Shown here: in pieces, positions 8,984-16,735 of the stretch
Numbering within the stretch: the stretch's first letter is position 1
Layout of the letters: each line of letters starts with the position of its first letter
Assembly: GCF_964030975.1 (NCBI RefSeq)
Contig: NZ_CAXIQH010000001.1
Location: 620,001-684,000 of the forward strand
Origin: Tisiphia sp964030975
Lineage (GTDB): Bacteria; Pseudomonadota; Alphaproteobacteria; Rickettsiales; Rickettsiaceae
DNA: 64,000 nt
Direction: 5' to 3'
Notes under the pieces: model-generated
The model's input: only the letters and a program-made list of their open reading frames with translations
The model's database searches: none
Told to the model about the DNA's origin: nothing
Translations under genes and position numbers: made by a program

Positions 8984-8988
8984 GAACA

Positions 8989-9615
8989 TTAATATCTTTT
9001 GAATGTTCTCCCCGACATCACAACTTTAAACTCATAAGTTCTGATGCCACTATGAACATTAGTCAGAACATGGCTAACTTCTCCGCAATTATCTAAATCA
9101 ATCGTTGAGTTAGATAAATATAACTTGGTCTGTAATTGTCCAATATCCAAATGTTCAACTCTAATGTTTACATTGGCAATTTCATGACCAATTTTACCAG
9201 GATGTATAGTAACAAAATAAAATTCCCCTTTATTATTGGTAGTAGCCGTACCAGACCCAGTAAAACTTGATTTACTTACAAGGTTTAGCATTTTTTTATT
9301 GATACGAGTACGAAGTGGTACATATGGATATTTCCCGTCACTTCCAACCTGCCATAAATATATTTTTGCATCTGATACTGGAACACAATCTTGGTCTAAC
9401 AATATACCCTTTATTATGATTTTTGTACCACGATAGATTGGGTGTTGCCCTGTTCTTCTAAGTAAGTTATTGGATAGTTGGAACTCTTCCGGTTCGTAAT
9501 CATTTACTGTACTCTTAGTAACCTTACAACAATTAAGTCGATTAGGATAATAGTTAGGTTCGCTTGCTATAGCAAGAGTAGAACACAAACAAATTAGAAA
9601 TAATAAAATTTTCAT
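8989..9615 (-). CDS. Exported protein with intradiol dioxygenase-like fold
   Basis: A 208-residue protein with a signal peptide (MKILLFLICLCSTLAIA, cleavage about residue 18) and an intradiol ring-cleavage dioxygenase-like domain: IIIKGILLDQDCVPVSDAKI, YLWQVGSDGKYPY and GEFYFVTIHPG. Homologues in Rickettsia are annotated as protocatechuate 3,4-dioxygenase beta subunit. In true enzymes the PG-x-Y and HIH motifs supply iron ligands. Here the corresponding stretch reads PGKIG and, about 10 residues on, VNIRVEH, so the ligands look replaced. I read it as a secreted protein that kept the fold without the catalysis. It is convergent with the lptM-like gene. Confidence 0.7.
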   Translation of the reverse strand: MKILLFLICLCSTLAIASEPNYYPNRLNCCKVTKSTVNDYEPEEFQLSNNLLRRTGQHPIYRGTKIIIKGILLDQDCVPVSDAKIYLWQVGSDGKYPYVPLRTRINKKMLNLVSKSSFTGSGTATTNNKGEFYFVTIHPGKIGHEIANVNIRVEHLDIGQLQTKLYLSNSTIDLDNCGEVSHVLTNVHSGIRTYEFKVVMSGRTFKRY

Positions 9616-9627
9616 TTTCTACCACTT

Positions 9628-9735
9628 ATGTTTAATATTATTAAAATACGATTCATACCGGACTTACGATGGCGTGACTATCGTGCTGAATTATTGGTAA
9701 AGAAAGTGGCAGAAAATCGGGCAACCCGAGACTGA
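9628..9735 (+). other. Short unidentified ORF in a 235-bp gap
   Basis: A 35-residue ORF (MFNIIKIRFIPDLRWRDYRA..., ending ATRD) followed in another frame by LPEESPLIPAIQELHVFA and a stop. It looks like the remains of a larger gene. I do not recognise it and it lacks a ribosome site. Confidence 0.25.
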
Positions 9736-9850
9736 ATTGCCTGAGGAAAGCCCTTTAATTCCAGCGATACAAGAATTACATGTATTTGCTTAATAAGTTG
9801 GAGCAAACCCGATGAAAAATAATCTTGACTGTGCTACATTTTACAAATCA

Positions 9851-11092
9851 TCACAGCATCACTGGGGCAATAATTTTTTTCTTCATTTTCTCGTCATCAT
9901 AATAGAAAACTTTTTTTGAAATTACAGGCTGTTCTTTGCCCATTAAAATAACTTGAGAATCTACTGGCAAATTCATGACTTGCTCCCGGGATAGCAGCTC
10001 TGTATTTTTCTCCCGATCTTGGCATAATTCAGATATAAGATTTGCCGTTTTATAATCATTAGCCCTGAATGCTATTTTAAACGTACAGTCTGATATAATA
10101 TTTTTAGTTTCATTTTCGCCGTAAACTTCCTCTATTTTGCCAATATTTGACGATATCAAGAACAATTTAATTTTGTAACCACGGAAATAAGGCAAACATG
10201 ATGTAAACATTTCCAATGTGCCAACTGAATAAAACTCATCCATCAATAAGCATACCCCTGCGTTTTTCTCAGTATTACCAAGGTTTTGGGCGGCATTTAT
10301 TAACCTATCTGCCATATGGTTGTAGAATAATTGCAATACTGGTTGTAGCCTGTTGATATCAGCAGGGTTTACTCCAACATAAAGAGTCATTTTGCTTATT
10401 TTTAAATCAGCAATATCGAAGTCTGATTTTGAAGTCGCATAATCAATGAGTGGGTTAGTCCATGGATATAGATAATGGCTTAGCTCCCTGATCAGGAAAT
10501 TTTGTTCCTTGCCAGTTTTACTCAGAAAAGACGAGAGTATTTCAAAACCATACTCATGAATTGTACCTTTTGCCTTATTAATTCCATCTGACAGCTCTTG
10601 AACTAAGTTCCTTTGTAGCATTCTTGCTATTTCACCTAGCGATCTTGTTTTGGTAGTATCGTAGCAAAGATATAGAACTAACCCCGTAAATAAGCTTTTA
10701 CTACTAGCGTTATCTTTGATTAATAAATCCGCAATCTTTTGAATGTCATTGATTATTTCTTCAGAATCCAAATTAATAAAATCCAGCGGATTATATCTAT
10801 GAGTTTTGTTTTTGCACGAGAGCGGATTGAAAACAAAAATCTTATGTCCAATCGATTCTCTGTATCCACTTGTAAGTTCATAATTCTCGAGCTTTATATC
10901 ATGAACAACGCATGACTCGGAATAAGTTAACAAAGCAGGAAGGACAAAACACACCCCCTTGCCAGACCCCTGTGGTGCTAGTAATAAAATATGTTGATAA
11001 CCTTCAGCGTATAGAGGTTTGCCATTGTCGCTTTTACCTAGAAGTATTGCATTTTCAGAGGACATTTTGTAAATCAGAATTAAAGATTGCAA
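9851..11092 (-). CDS. VirD4/TraG-type coupling ATPase, N-terminally truncated
   Basis: A 413-residue ATPase of the type IV secretion coupling-protein family. Walker A is APQGSGKGVCF, followed by HDIKLENYELTSGYR as in rickettsial VirD4; Walker B is CLLMDEF. Family members have about 590 residues with two N-terminal membrane helices. Here the homology begins at SENAILLGK, about 10 residues from the start, so the membrane region and linker are missing. Upstream sequence gives no homologous continuation and an IS256 element lies 95 bp away. It is either a soluble remnant or a pseudogene. No other conjugation genes are in the window. Confidence 0.75.
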   Translation of the reverse strand: MQSLILIYKMSSENAILLGKSDNGKPLYAEGYQHILLLAPQGSGKGVCFVLPALLTYSESCVVHDIKLENYELTSGYRESIGHKIFVFNPLSCKNKTHRYNPLDFINLDSEEIINDIQKIADLLIKDNASSKSLFTGLVLYLCYDTTKTRSLGEIARMLQRNLVQELSDGINKAKGTIHEYGFEILSSFLSKTGKEQNFLIRELSHYLYPWTNPLIDYATSKSDFDIADLKISKMTLYVGVNPADINRLQPVLQLFYNHMADRLINAAQNLGNTEKNAGVCLLMDEFYSVGTLEMFTSCLPYFRGYKIKLFLISSNIGKIEEVYGENETKNIISDCTFKIAFRANDYKTANLISELCQDREKNTELLSREQVMNLPVDSQVILMGKEQPVISKKVFYYDDEKMKKKIIAPVML

Positions 11093-11187
11093 TTCAAGTA
11101 AGAAAATATCACGAATATTTTATTCATTCACCCAAATATTTTAGGATATAAACTCAGATGATAAAAAGCAACTATAATCAACATATG

Positions 11188-12523
11188 GGCTCTGTCCAGA
11201 AAAGTGTGTAAATTTCCAAAATAGGTCATTAAATTTTGTTAAGCCTATCTTCAAATTTGATCATCAAATGAGCCATAGCTTCATTCCAGTTGGGAATAGG
11301 CATAGTCCATTTTTTGGTCATATAGTCAATTGTCAAATATAAGCTTTTAAAAACAGCACTATCACTAGGGAAAACACGCTTATTATTTGTTACTTTACGC
11401 AATTGACTATTAACAGATTCAACTGAATTAGTGGTATAAATTACCTTTCTAATTGCCTCTGGATATCCTAGAAAAATCATTAAATTATCCCAATGATTAT
11501 ACCATGATTTGGCAATTTGTGGATATTGTTTATTCCATTTTTCTTCAAAATATACTAAAGCTAAATGTGCTTGTTCTTCCGTTGCTGCAGTATATATCGG
11601 CTTTAAATCGCTAGCCACCTGCTTCCTATCTTTATATGATACGTATTTTAAACTATTTCTAATCTGATGTACAATACATAATTGATGTTCTGTTTTTGGA
11701 TAAACTGCTTCTATCGCCTCAGACATACCAGTAAGATTATCACTACAGGCAATCAGTATATCCTTTAATCCTCTATTTTTCATTTCAGTAAAATTACCAA
11801 GCCAAAATTTTGCCCCTTCATTTTCACTGATCCATAATCCCAATATATCTTTTCTACCAGATAAATCAATCCCTAATGCAACATATATTGCCTTGTTAAT
11901 TATCCTTTTGTCTTGCCTAACTTTTACTACTAAACAATCAAAAAATACTATCGGATATATCTCTTCTAACGGTCTACTCTGCCAAGCTTTTACATCATCC
12001 ATTACATCATCGGTGATCTGACTGATTAAACTCTCACTTATTTCAACACTATACAACTCTTGTAATTGAACCTTAATATCAGATACACTCATACCTTTAG
12101 CATATAATGATAAGACTTTATCATCAAAACCATCAAAACGTTTTTGTCTTTTCGGTAGTATTGCTGGTTCAAAGGTACTACGCCTATCTCTTGGTACTTC
12201 TATCTCAACCGCTCCATGTTCGGAGATCAGTTTTTTGCTAGTTATACCATTACGAGCATTATCATTATCTACACGACTGTATTTATCATAGCCTAGATGA
12301 TTATTCAATTCTGACTGCAATGCCTTCTCTATCAAGCGTTTGGTCAATTCTTTTAATAATCCTCCTTCTTTCAGTATTGTGCTTACATCTGTATCATTAT
12401 CTATTAATAAATCTACTGCTTGCTTTATTGATTCATTTGTTTTTTTATTCATGTAATTTCCTTTTTTGTTATATTTTTATATATAACCTATCTCGAAATT
12501 TACACACTTTTCTGGACAGAGCC
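11188..12523 (-). mobile_element. Intact IS256-family insertion sequence
   Basis: 1336 bp with terminal inverted repeats GGCTCTGTCCAGAAAAGTGT and its complement. It is flanked on both sides by the same 8 bp AACATATG (11180-11187 and 12524-12531), the target-site duplication expected for IS256. The clean duplication marks a recent insertion. A fragment of a second copy is at 5025-5172. Confidence 0.95.
11229..12452 (-). CDS. IS256-family transposase
   Basis: A 407-residue mutator-type DDE transposase. Visible are FFDCLVVKVRQDK around the first catalytic Asp, ACSDNLTGMSEAI around the second, CIVHQIRNSLKYV (the C-x2-H motif) and a downstream Glu in the EEKWNKQYP region. The reading frame is undisturbed from ATG to stop and fills the element, so it is probably active. 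Confidence 0.93.
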   Translation of the reverse strand: MNKKTNESIKQAVDLLIDNDTDVSTILKEGGLLKELTKRLIEKALQSELNNHLGYDKYSRVDNDNARNGITSKKLISEHGAVEIEVPRDRRSTFEPAILPKRQKRFDGFDDKVLSLYAKGMSVSDIKVQLQELYSVEISESLISQITDDVMDDVKAWQSRPLEEIYPIVFFDCLVVKVRQDKRIINKAIYVALGIDLSGRKDILGLWISENEGAKFWLGNFTEMKNRGLKDILIACSDNLTGMSEAIEAVYPKTEHQLCIVHQIRNSLKYVSYKDRKQVASDLKPIYTAATEEQAHLALVYFEEKWNKQYPQIAKSWYNHWDNLMIFLGYPEAIRKVIYTTNSVESVNSQLRKVTNNKRVFPSDSAVFKSLYLTIDYMTKKWTMPIPNWNEAMAHLMIKFEDRLNKI

Positions 12524-13831
12524 AACATATGTTACAATTTAATGATTTGATCTCCCTTATTATTTTTTACAGTTTTTGTTGGTGTTATTGGAATTGTTTT
12601 TTTTATATTACTATTATCACTCTTTATTTGATGGTCTTTACGGAGTTTTTGTAATTCAGTTACAATATTCGTATCCTTTAATATATTTTTTAATTTTTGT
12701 TTTCTCTCATTAGAAAAGATTTTAGGTAATGCATCTTTTATGATATCACCTATTTCTGCAATTTTCTGTTTCCAATCTAATTTTTTATCAGCAATTTGAG
12801 CAGATTTTCTAACTATCGATCCGGCAACTTCTATAATATCATTATATTTTCCATTGTCCGGTGTAGCCAGAGGGGATAATATAGCTATTACATCCTTTTT
12901 CATTTCATTCTGATGAGCTGTAGTAATAAGCTCTTTATCTTCCATCTGTGTTTTAAAATATTTTGCTAATTGTTCCTTAGCAGATTCAAAATATTCTTTC
13001 TCTAGAATATTAACTGCTAAGTTGTTGCCATATCTGTTAGCAACTTCCAAAGGAGTATCGCCGTTAAAGTCTTTTTGAGTTAATAGTTCACGCCCTACAG
13101 GATATTTTAGTATTTCAGTTATTATATCAGTATTACCAAGTTGGGCTGACATATGTAAGGTAGTAGGCATTGGATTAAATGTTTCTTGTTTTAAAGATTC
13201 CTGCATATTCGGATTATTAAGCATTGTTTTCACAATATCTGTGTTACCTTGTGCAGTAGCATAATATAAAGGTCTTATTTCATGAAATTCTTTCCTATTG
13301 GTTATCCCAGAGTCCAATAAGTTTTGCATAGAATCTGCTCTACCAGAATTTAGAACCGAAATTGTTAGCTCAGATACACTATAAGCTTTGGGATTTTGTT
13401 CAGAGCCTATCACAGATAGGCTAATCATAGGCTGCTTTAGCCCTCTTGCTAATTCTTGTTGTTTTTCTTTAGTTAAGTTTGCTATAGTATTTGGTAAATC
13501 TGCTTCATTACTATAAATCTTGATAGAAACAGCATTTTTTAGATTTTCTGTATATTCTTTTGTTTGTTTAATTCTTTCATTTCTAAGTTCTTGATTTAGT
13601 GGTATGCCATTAATAGTAGGTTTTTCCATCATTTCTAAGAATTCACTCATTTTCATATTATGGGTAGTTTCATCATAATAATAGTTGATGCTAGAATCGG
13701 GAGTAAAAACTTCTGGCATTAATTCTTGTAATTTTTTAATTCCTCGATACATATCTAATGGCTCGGGGGCATAATGACCACTATCACTACTAATCATATC
13801 TATCTTACCCTCCTCATTAATACTATAGCAC

Positions 13832-14317
13832 TTAACATATAGGTTCATACATTATTTTAAACGTTCTACAACTTGCCTCAAATACAGAAATACCTTTATC
13901 TAATAATTTTCTAATGTTATTTTTTATCGGAAACCAATGATGTTCAATAGGATTTAAATCAGGGGAATAAGGTGGTAAAAATTTTAGTTTGCAGCCAGCT
14001 TTTTCAATTAATTCTTTAGCCCTTTTGGATTTATGAAAGCTTGCATTATCAGCAATGACAACCTGTCCAGGCTTTAGCTCCGGCACAAGGCAATTTTCTA
14101 TATAAGCTTCAAATACCTTACTATCACAGCTCCCAGTAAAGACTAGTGATGCGATTAAACTATTCTGATTTAACGCACCAATAAAACTTGTTCTTTCACT
14201 ACGTTTTCCCGATTTACTCCCATTACAACGACTTCCTTTCATTGACCATCCATATTCATATGATTCATTATCATTTATGCCCGCTTCATCAAGATAAACA
14301 CGTTTCTCTTTCGGCAC
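13832..14317 (-). CDS. IS630 transposase, catalytic part (orfB), copy 1
   Basis: 161 residues carrying the DDE catalytic core: VYLDEAGIN (first Asp), VVIADNASFHKSK (second Asp) and PYSPDLNPIEHHWFPIKN (Glu). Probably made as a fusion with orfA by a -1 frameshift on a run of eight A residues followed by G near the end of orfA. After the shift the frame reads KKTYAYKERDEGKRQDFLSE and runs into this ORF, matching the usual IS630 consensus. Alone it would lack the DNA-binding part. Confidence 0.9.
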   Translation of the reverse strand: MPKEKRVYLDEAGINDNESYEYGWSMKGSRCNGSKSGKRSERTSFIGALNQNSLIASLVFTGSCDSKVFEAYIENCLVPELKPGQVVIADNASFHKSKRAKELIEKAGCKLKFLPPYSPDLNPIEHHWFPIKNNIRKLLDKGISVFEASCRTFKIMYEPIC

Positions 14318-14322
14318 TTTTT

Positions 14323-14715
14323 CTAATTCACTGAGAAAATCTTGTCGCTTTCCTTCATCTCTTTCTTTATACGCATATGTCTTTTTTTTCGAGTAATGTT
14401 GAGTTTCTTTAAAGCTCGGCTGATAGTCATTATACTTGCAACATTATCTAATTCTTTTGCTATTTCTGTAAGCGTTAACGAGTTACCTTTTTCTACTAAA
14501 TGACGCAACTCCGATAAATCAGGGATTTTATGACCATATCCTTTCTGGTATCCCTCCTTTGACTTTATATCTCCAGTTTGTTTCTTTAATCTAATCCAAT
14601 CATAGATTATTGACCGACTAATTTTAAAGGTTTCGCATGTAAGTGCTACTTTCTTATATTTCTCATAATGTTCTATAACTCTAGAACGTAAATCGTAACT
14701 GTAGGGGGATGCCAT
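14323..14715 (-). CDS. IS630 transposase, DNA-binding part (orfA), copy 1
   Basis: 130 residues: an N-terminal helix-turn-helix (SYDLRSRVIEHYEKYKKVAL..., SRSIIYDWIRLKK) and a second winged-helix-like segment (LTLTEIAKELDN). ATG start just inside the element end. The frame stops in SDKIFSVN; the catalytic domain lies in the -1 frame. Confidence 0.9.
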   Translation of the reverse strand: MASPYSYDLRSRVIEHYEKYKKVALTCETFKISRSIIYDWIRLKKQTGDIKSKEGYQKGYGHKIPDLSELRHLVEKGNSLTLTEIAKELDNVASIMTISRALKKLNITRKKRHMRIKKEMKESDKIFSVN

Positions 14716-15287
14716 ATTGCTATTATAAAATTTTTTTATTATTTATCATTATAACTTATTTGAATCCATATGTTAAGTGCTATAACCATACCTGCCAGTT
14801 CTGCTGGTCTACCACCTAAAAACGAAGCATGTGTTAGAGTAAGCTCTATAAGATCATATTGCCCTTTATGAGTACCAATATAAAGAGAACCATCTTTTGC
14901 CATTACAAAAGCTTGAATGTCTTTGGTATATTTGCTTTCCTTACCAAAAGTAGTTGCAGTCTGGTTGTTACTATCAACTAAACTGTTAGATTGTTTATCA
15001 TAAAATAGTTGATGATTTTTTAACTCAGTTTCATTCATTCGTAGAATTGGATATTCGTAACCATTAAGAGTTTGCTTAGCTTGAGCAATTTCTTCAAGAT
15101 AGGGCATAATTTTATCCCGCTCTATAGTGCCTGATACCCTTACCCTAACACAGTCAACTAATTCATCATGACTATATTGCTCAGGTATTATGGCTCGTTT
15201 AAATTTCCCTATGGCATCTTTCCAGCGTTGTTTAGGATCTGTTTTAGTAGGATCTGCCATATTATACCTGTTATCAGTAATTATTGA

Positions 15288-15430
15288 ATAGCTAACCCGA
15301 ATAGGTTCTTGATATTGTTATAATATCCTAAATTATTGCAAGGAGTAGCATTGCTTCGTCACTACTAAAGTAGCTCCTCGCTAATAACGGAAAAGCTATC
15401 TAGAACCTATAACGGGTTAGCTCTATATAG
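15288..15430. repeat. Shell type 2 element
   Basis: Starts ATAGCTAACCCGAATAGGTT and ends AACCTATAACGGGTTAGCTC with TATA. The cargo is a degenerate module B (GCATTGCTTCGTCACTACTA, AGTAGCTCCTCGC). Lies between the ankyrin pseudogene and the HAD gene. Confidence 0.7.
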
Positions 15431-15483
15431 TAAATTTTTGTAAGCCTATAAATAGACTAAGTTCAACTAAGAGAGATATTGAG

Positions 15484-16365
15484 TTAATTTGTAGTCAATT
15501 GAATAACAAAACTTGGCATTACTCCCTGCTCAGTCGCGGCAATTTTCAAGTGCTGCAATTTTTCTTCGATGGTATGATATTGGCTATGAAATATTGCTGC
15601 ATTACCTGTTAATACTAAAGCTGAGTCAATTCCCATGTTATTTGCTCCTAAAATATCAGTAAAGAAAGTATCGCCTATCATCAGAACACGTTTCAATGAA
15701 ATATCGGGTAACTGGTTTAATACTGCATGATATATTTCTAGACATGGTTTGCCGCTATAAATTACCTCACCACCAAATTGCTTTATTTGTGCCGCAAAAT
15801 ATCCAGAGCAATATCTCCGTATGCCTTGTTGCACAATTCCAAGGTCTGGGTTGGCACATATAGTAATTATGTTTCTTTTTACTACAGTTTTAAATAAATC
15901 ATCAAACTCATCTAAATTTAAATTTTTTCCTTCATCACGATGGAGCGTTAACAGAAGAATATTGGCTTCATCTATGTTGGTGGTAATAGGCGTCTGCAAT
16001 TCGCTCAAAAGCTCATTGTCTTCTTGACCAAGATGATAAACTATAGGGCTTTTGATACCAAATCTTTTATCACTTTCTAATATCATATCAATTGCTACTT
16101 CGCCAGAACTAAAAACCATTTCTTCCGTTGCGTTAATACCCCAACTCTTAATTTTGTTAAATAAGAAAAATCTGCTACGTGGAGCGTTAGTAACAAAAAA
16201 AACCTTCTTTTGCTGTTTAATTATTTTGTTAATATTATCAGCTACCCCAGGATAAACTTGATCTCCTTCTACTACCACCCCCCAAAGATCAAATAAAAAA
16301 ACATCATAATCATCCATTACAGATGGAACATCTCTAAAAGTTAGTTTTGTCATTGTTGTGTACAC
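15484..16365 (-). CDS. HAD-superfamily phosphatase, class IIA
   Basis: A 293-residue haloacid-dehalogenase-type hydrolase of the NagD-like class IIA group. Motif I is DVFLFDLWGVV (second catalytic Asp replaced by Trp-Gly spacing as in TIGR01459-type members), motif II is FFVTNAPRS, and motif IV is MIGDTFFTDILGANNMGID. Substrates are probably small phosphorylated metabolites; none is indicated here. It sits alone between two type 2 miniature elements. Confidence 0.85.
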   Translation of the reverse strand: MYTTMTKLTFRDVPSVMDDYDVFLFDLWGVVVEGDQVYPGVADNINKIIKQQKKVFFVTNAPRSRFFLFNKIKSWGINATEEMVFSSGEVAIDMILESDKRFGIKSPIVYHLGQEDNELLSELQTPITTNIDEANILLLTLHRDEGKNLNLDEFDDLFKTVVKRNIITICANPDLGIVQQGIRRYCSGYFAAQIKQFGGEVIYSGKPCLEIYHAVLNQLPDISLKRVLMIGDTFFTDILGANNMGIDSALVLTGNAAIFHSQYHTIEEKLQHLKIAATEQGVMPSFVIQLTTN

Positions 16366-16387
16366 TATATAAGGTTTTTTATAAGAA

Positions 16388-16603
16388 TATAGCTAACCCG
16401 ATTAGTATTTAACCATAGTAAACTGACGTCATTGCGAGTAGGCGTAAGCCTACGAAGCAGTTGTAAGTTGTCATTCTTAGCAACGGCGGGAATCTAGATA
16501 CCTGCTTACGCAGGTATGACACAAAACAGGATTGCTTCGTCGCTACTATAAGTAGCTCCTCGCAATGACGTCATTTTGTGTAATGTTAGTCGGGTTAGCT
16601 ATA
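16388..16603. repeat. Shell type 2 element with module B enclosing module A
   Basis: Ends TATAGCTAACCCGATTAGTA and TAGTCGGGTTAGCTATA. Inside, module B arms (GACGTCATTGCGAGTAGGC and CTCCTCGCAATGACGTC) enclose a complete module A. This is the clearest example in the window of one repeat nested in another inside a shell. It fills most of the 370-bp gap before gyrB. Confidence 0.85.
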
Positions 16604-16735
16604 ATTTGATAAGAGATAATAATAAACAATAAATATTTTTAGTAAAAGATATTTGTTAATAAACTACTTGAAAACTATACACTTGCTGTAATTTTGCTGT
16701 ATAGTTATCTTTTATCTTTTATTTAATGTTAGGAT

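Larger units (their letters stand above)
13826..14782 (-). mobile_element. IS630-family element, copy 1
   Basis: 957 bp, ends TAGCACTTAACATAT and its complement, flanked by TA on both sides (13824-13825 and 14783-14784), the IS630/Tc1 signature. It carries orfA and orfB. Two further copies of identical length lie at 26364-27320 and 37146-38102. Confidence 0.95.
12532..15260 (-). pseudogene. Ankyrin-repeat effector-like gene split by IS630
   Basis: Two ORFs (15260 to about 14785, and 13823 to 12532) join exactly when the IS630 copy and one TA are removed. The restored frame is 1770 bp, 589 residues. The junction reads ASFLGGRPAELAGMV-SINEEGKIDMIS and continues into SSDSGHYAPE. That motif, a FLxGxPxxxAG strand then SGHYxP, recurs in bacterial effector and toxin proteins. 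Ankyrin-like repeats follow at about residues 340-450 (RPLYYATAQGNTDIVKTML; NGDTPLEVANRYGN), then a basic C-terminus. The C-terminal ORF now begins with IS-derived MNLYVKCY. There is no signal peptide. It is likely a former host-directed protein. Confidence 0.8.

Noticed and set aside
11180..12531. IS256 as the cause of the VirD4 truncation
   Set aside because: The element has a perfect 8-bp target duplication and lies 95 bp from the ORF. It inserted into already non-homologous sequence and did not itself cut the gene.
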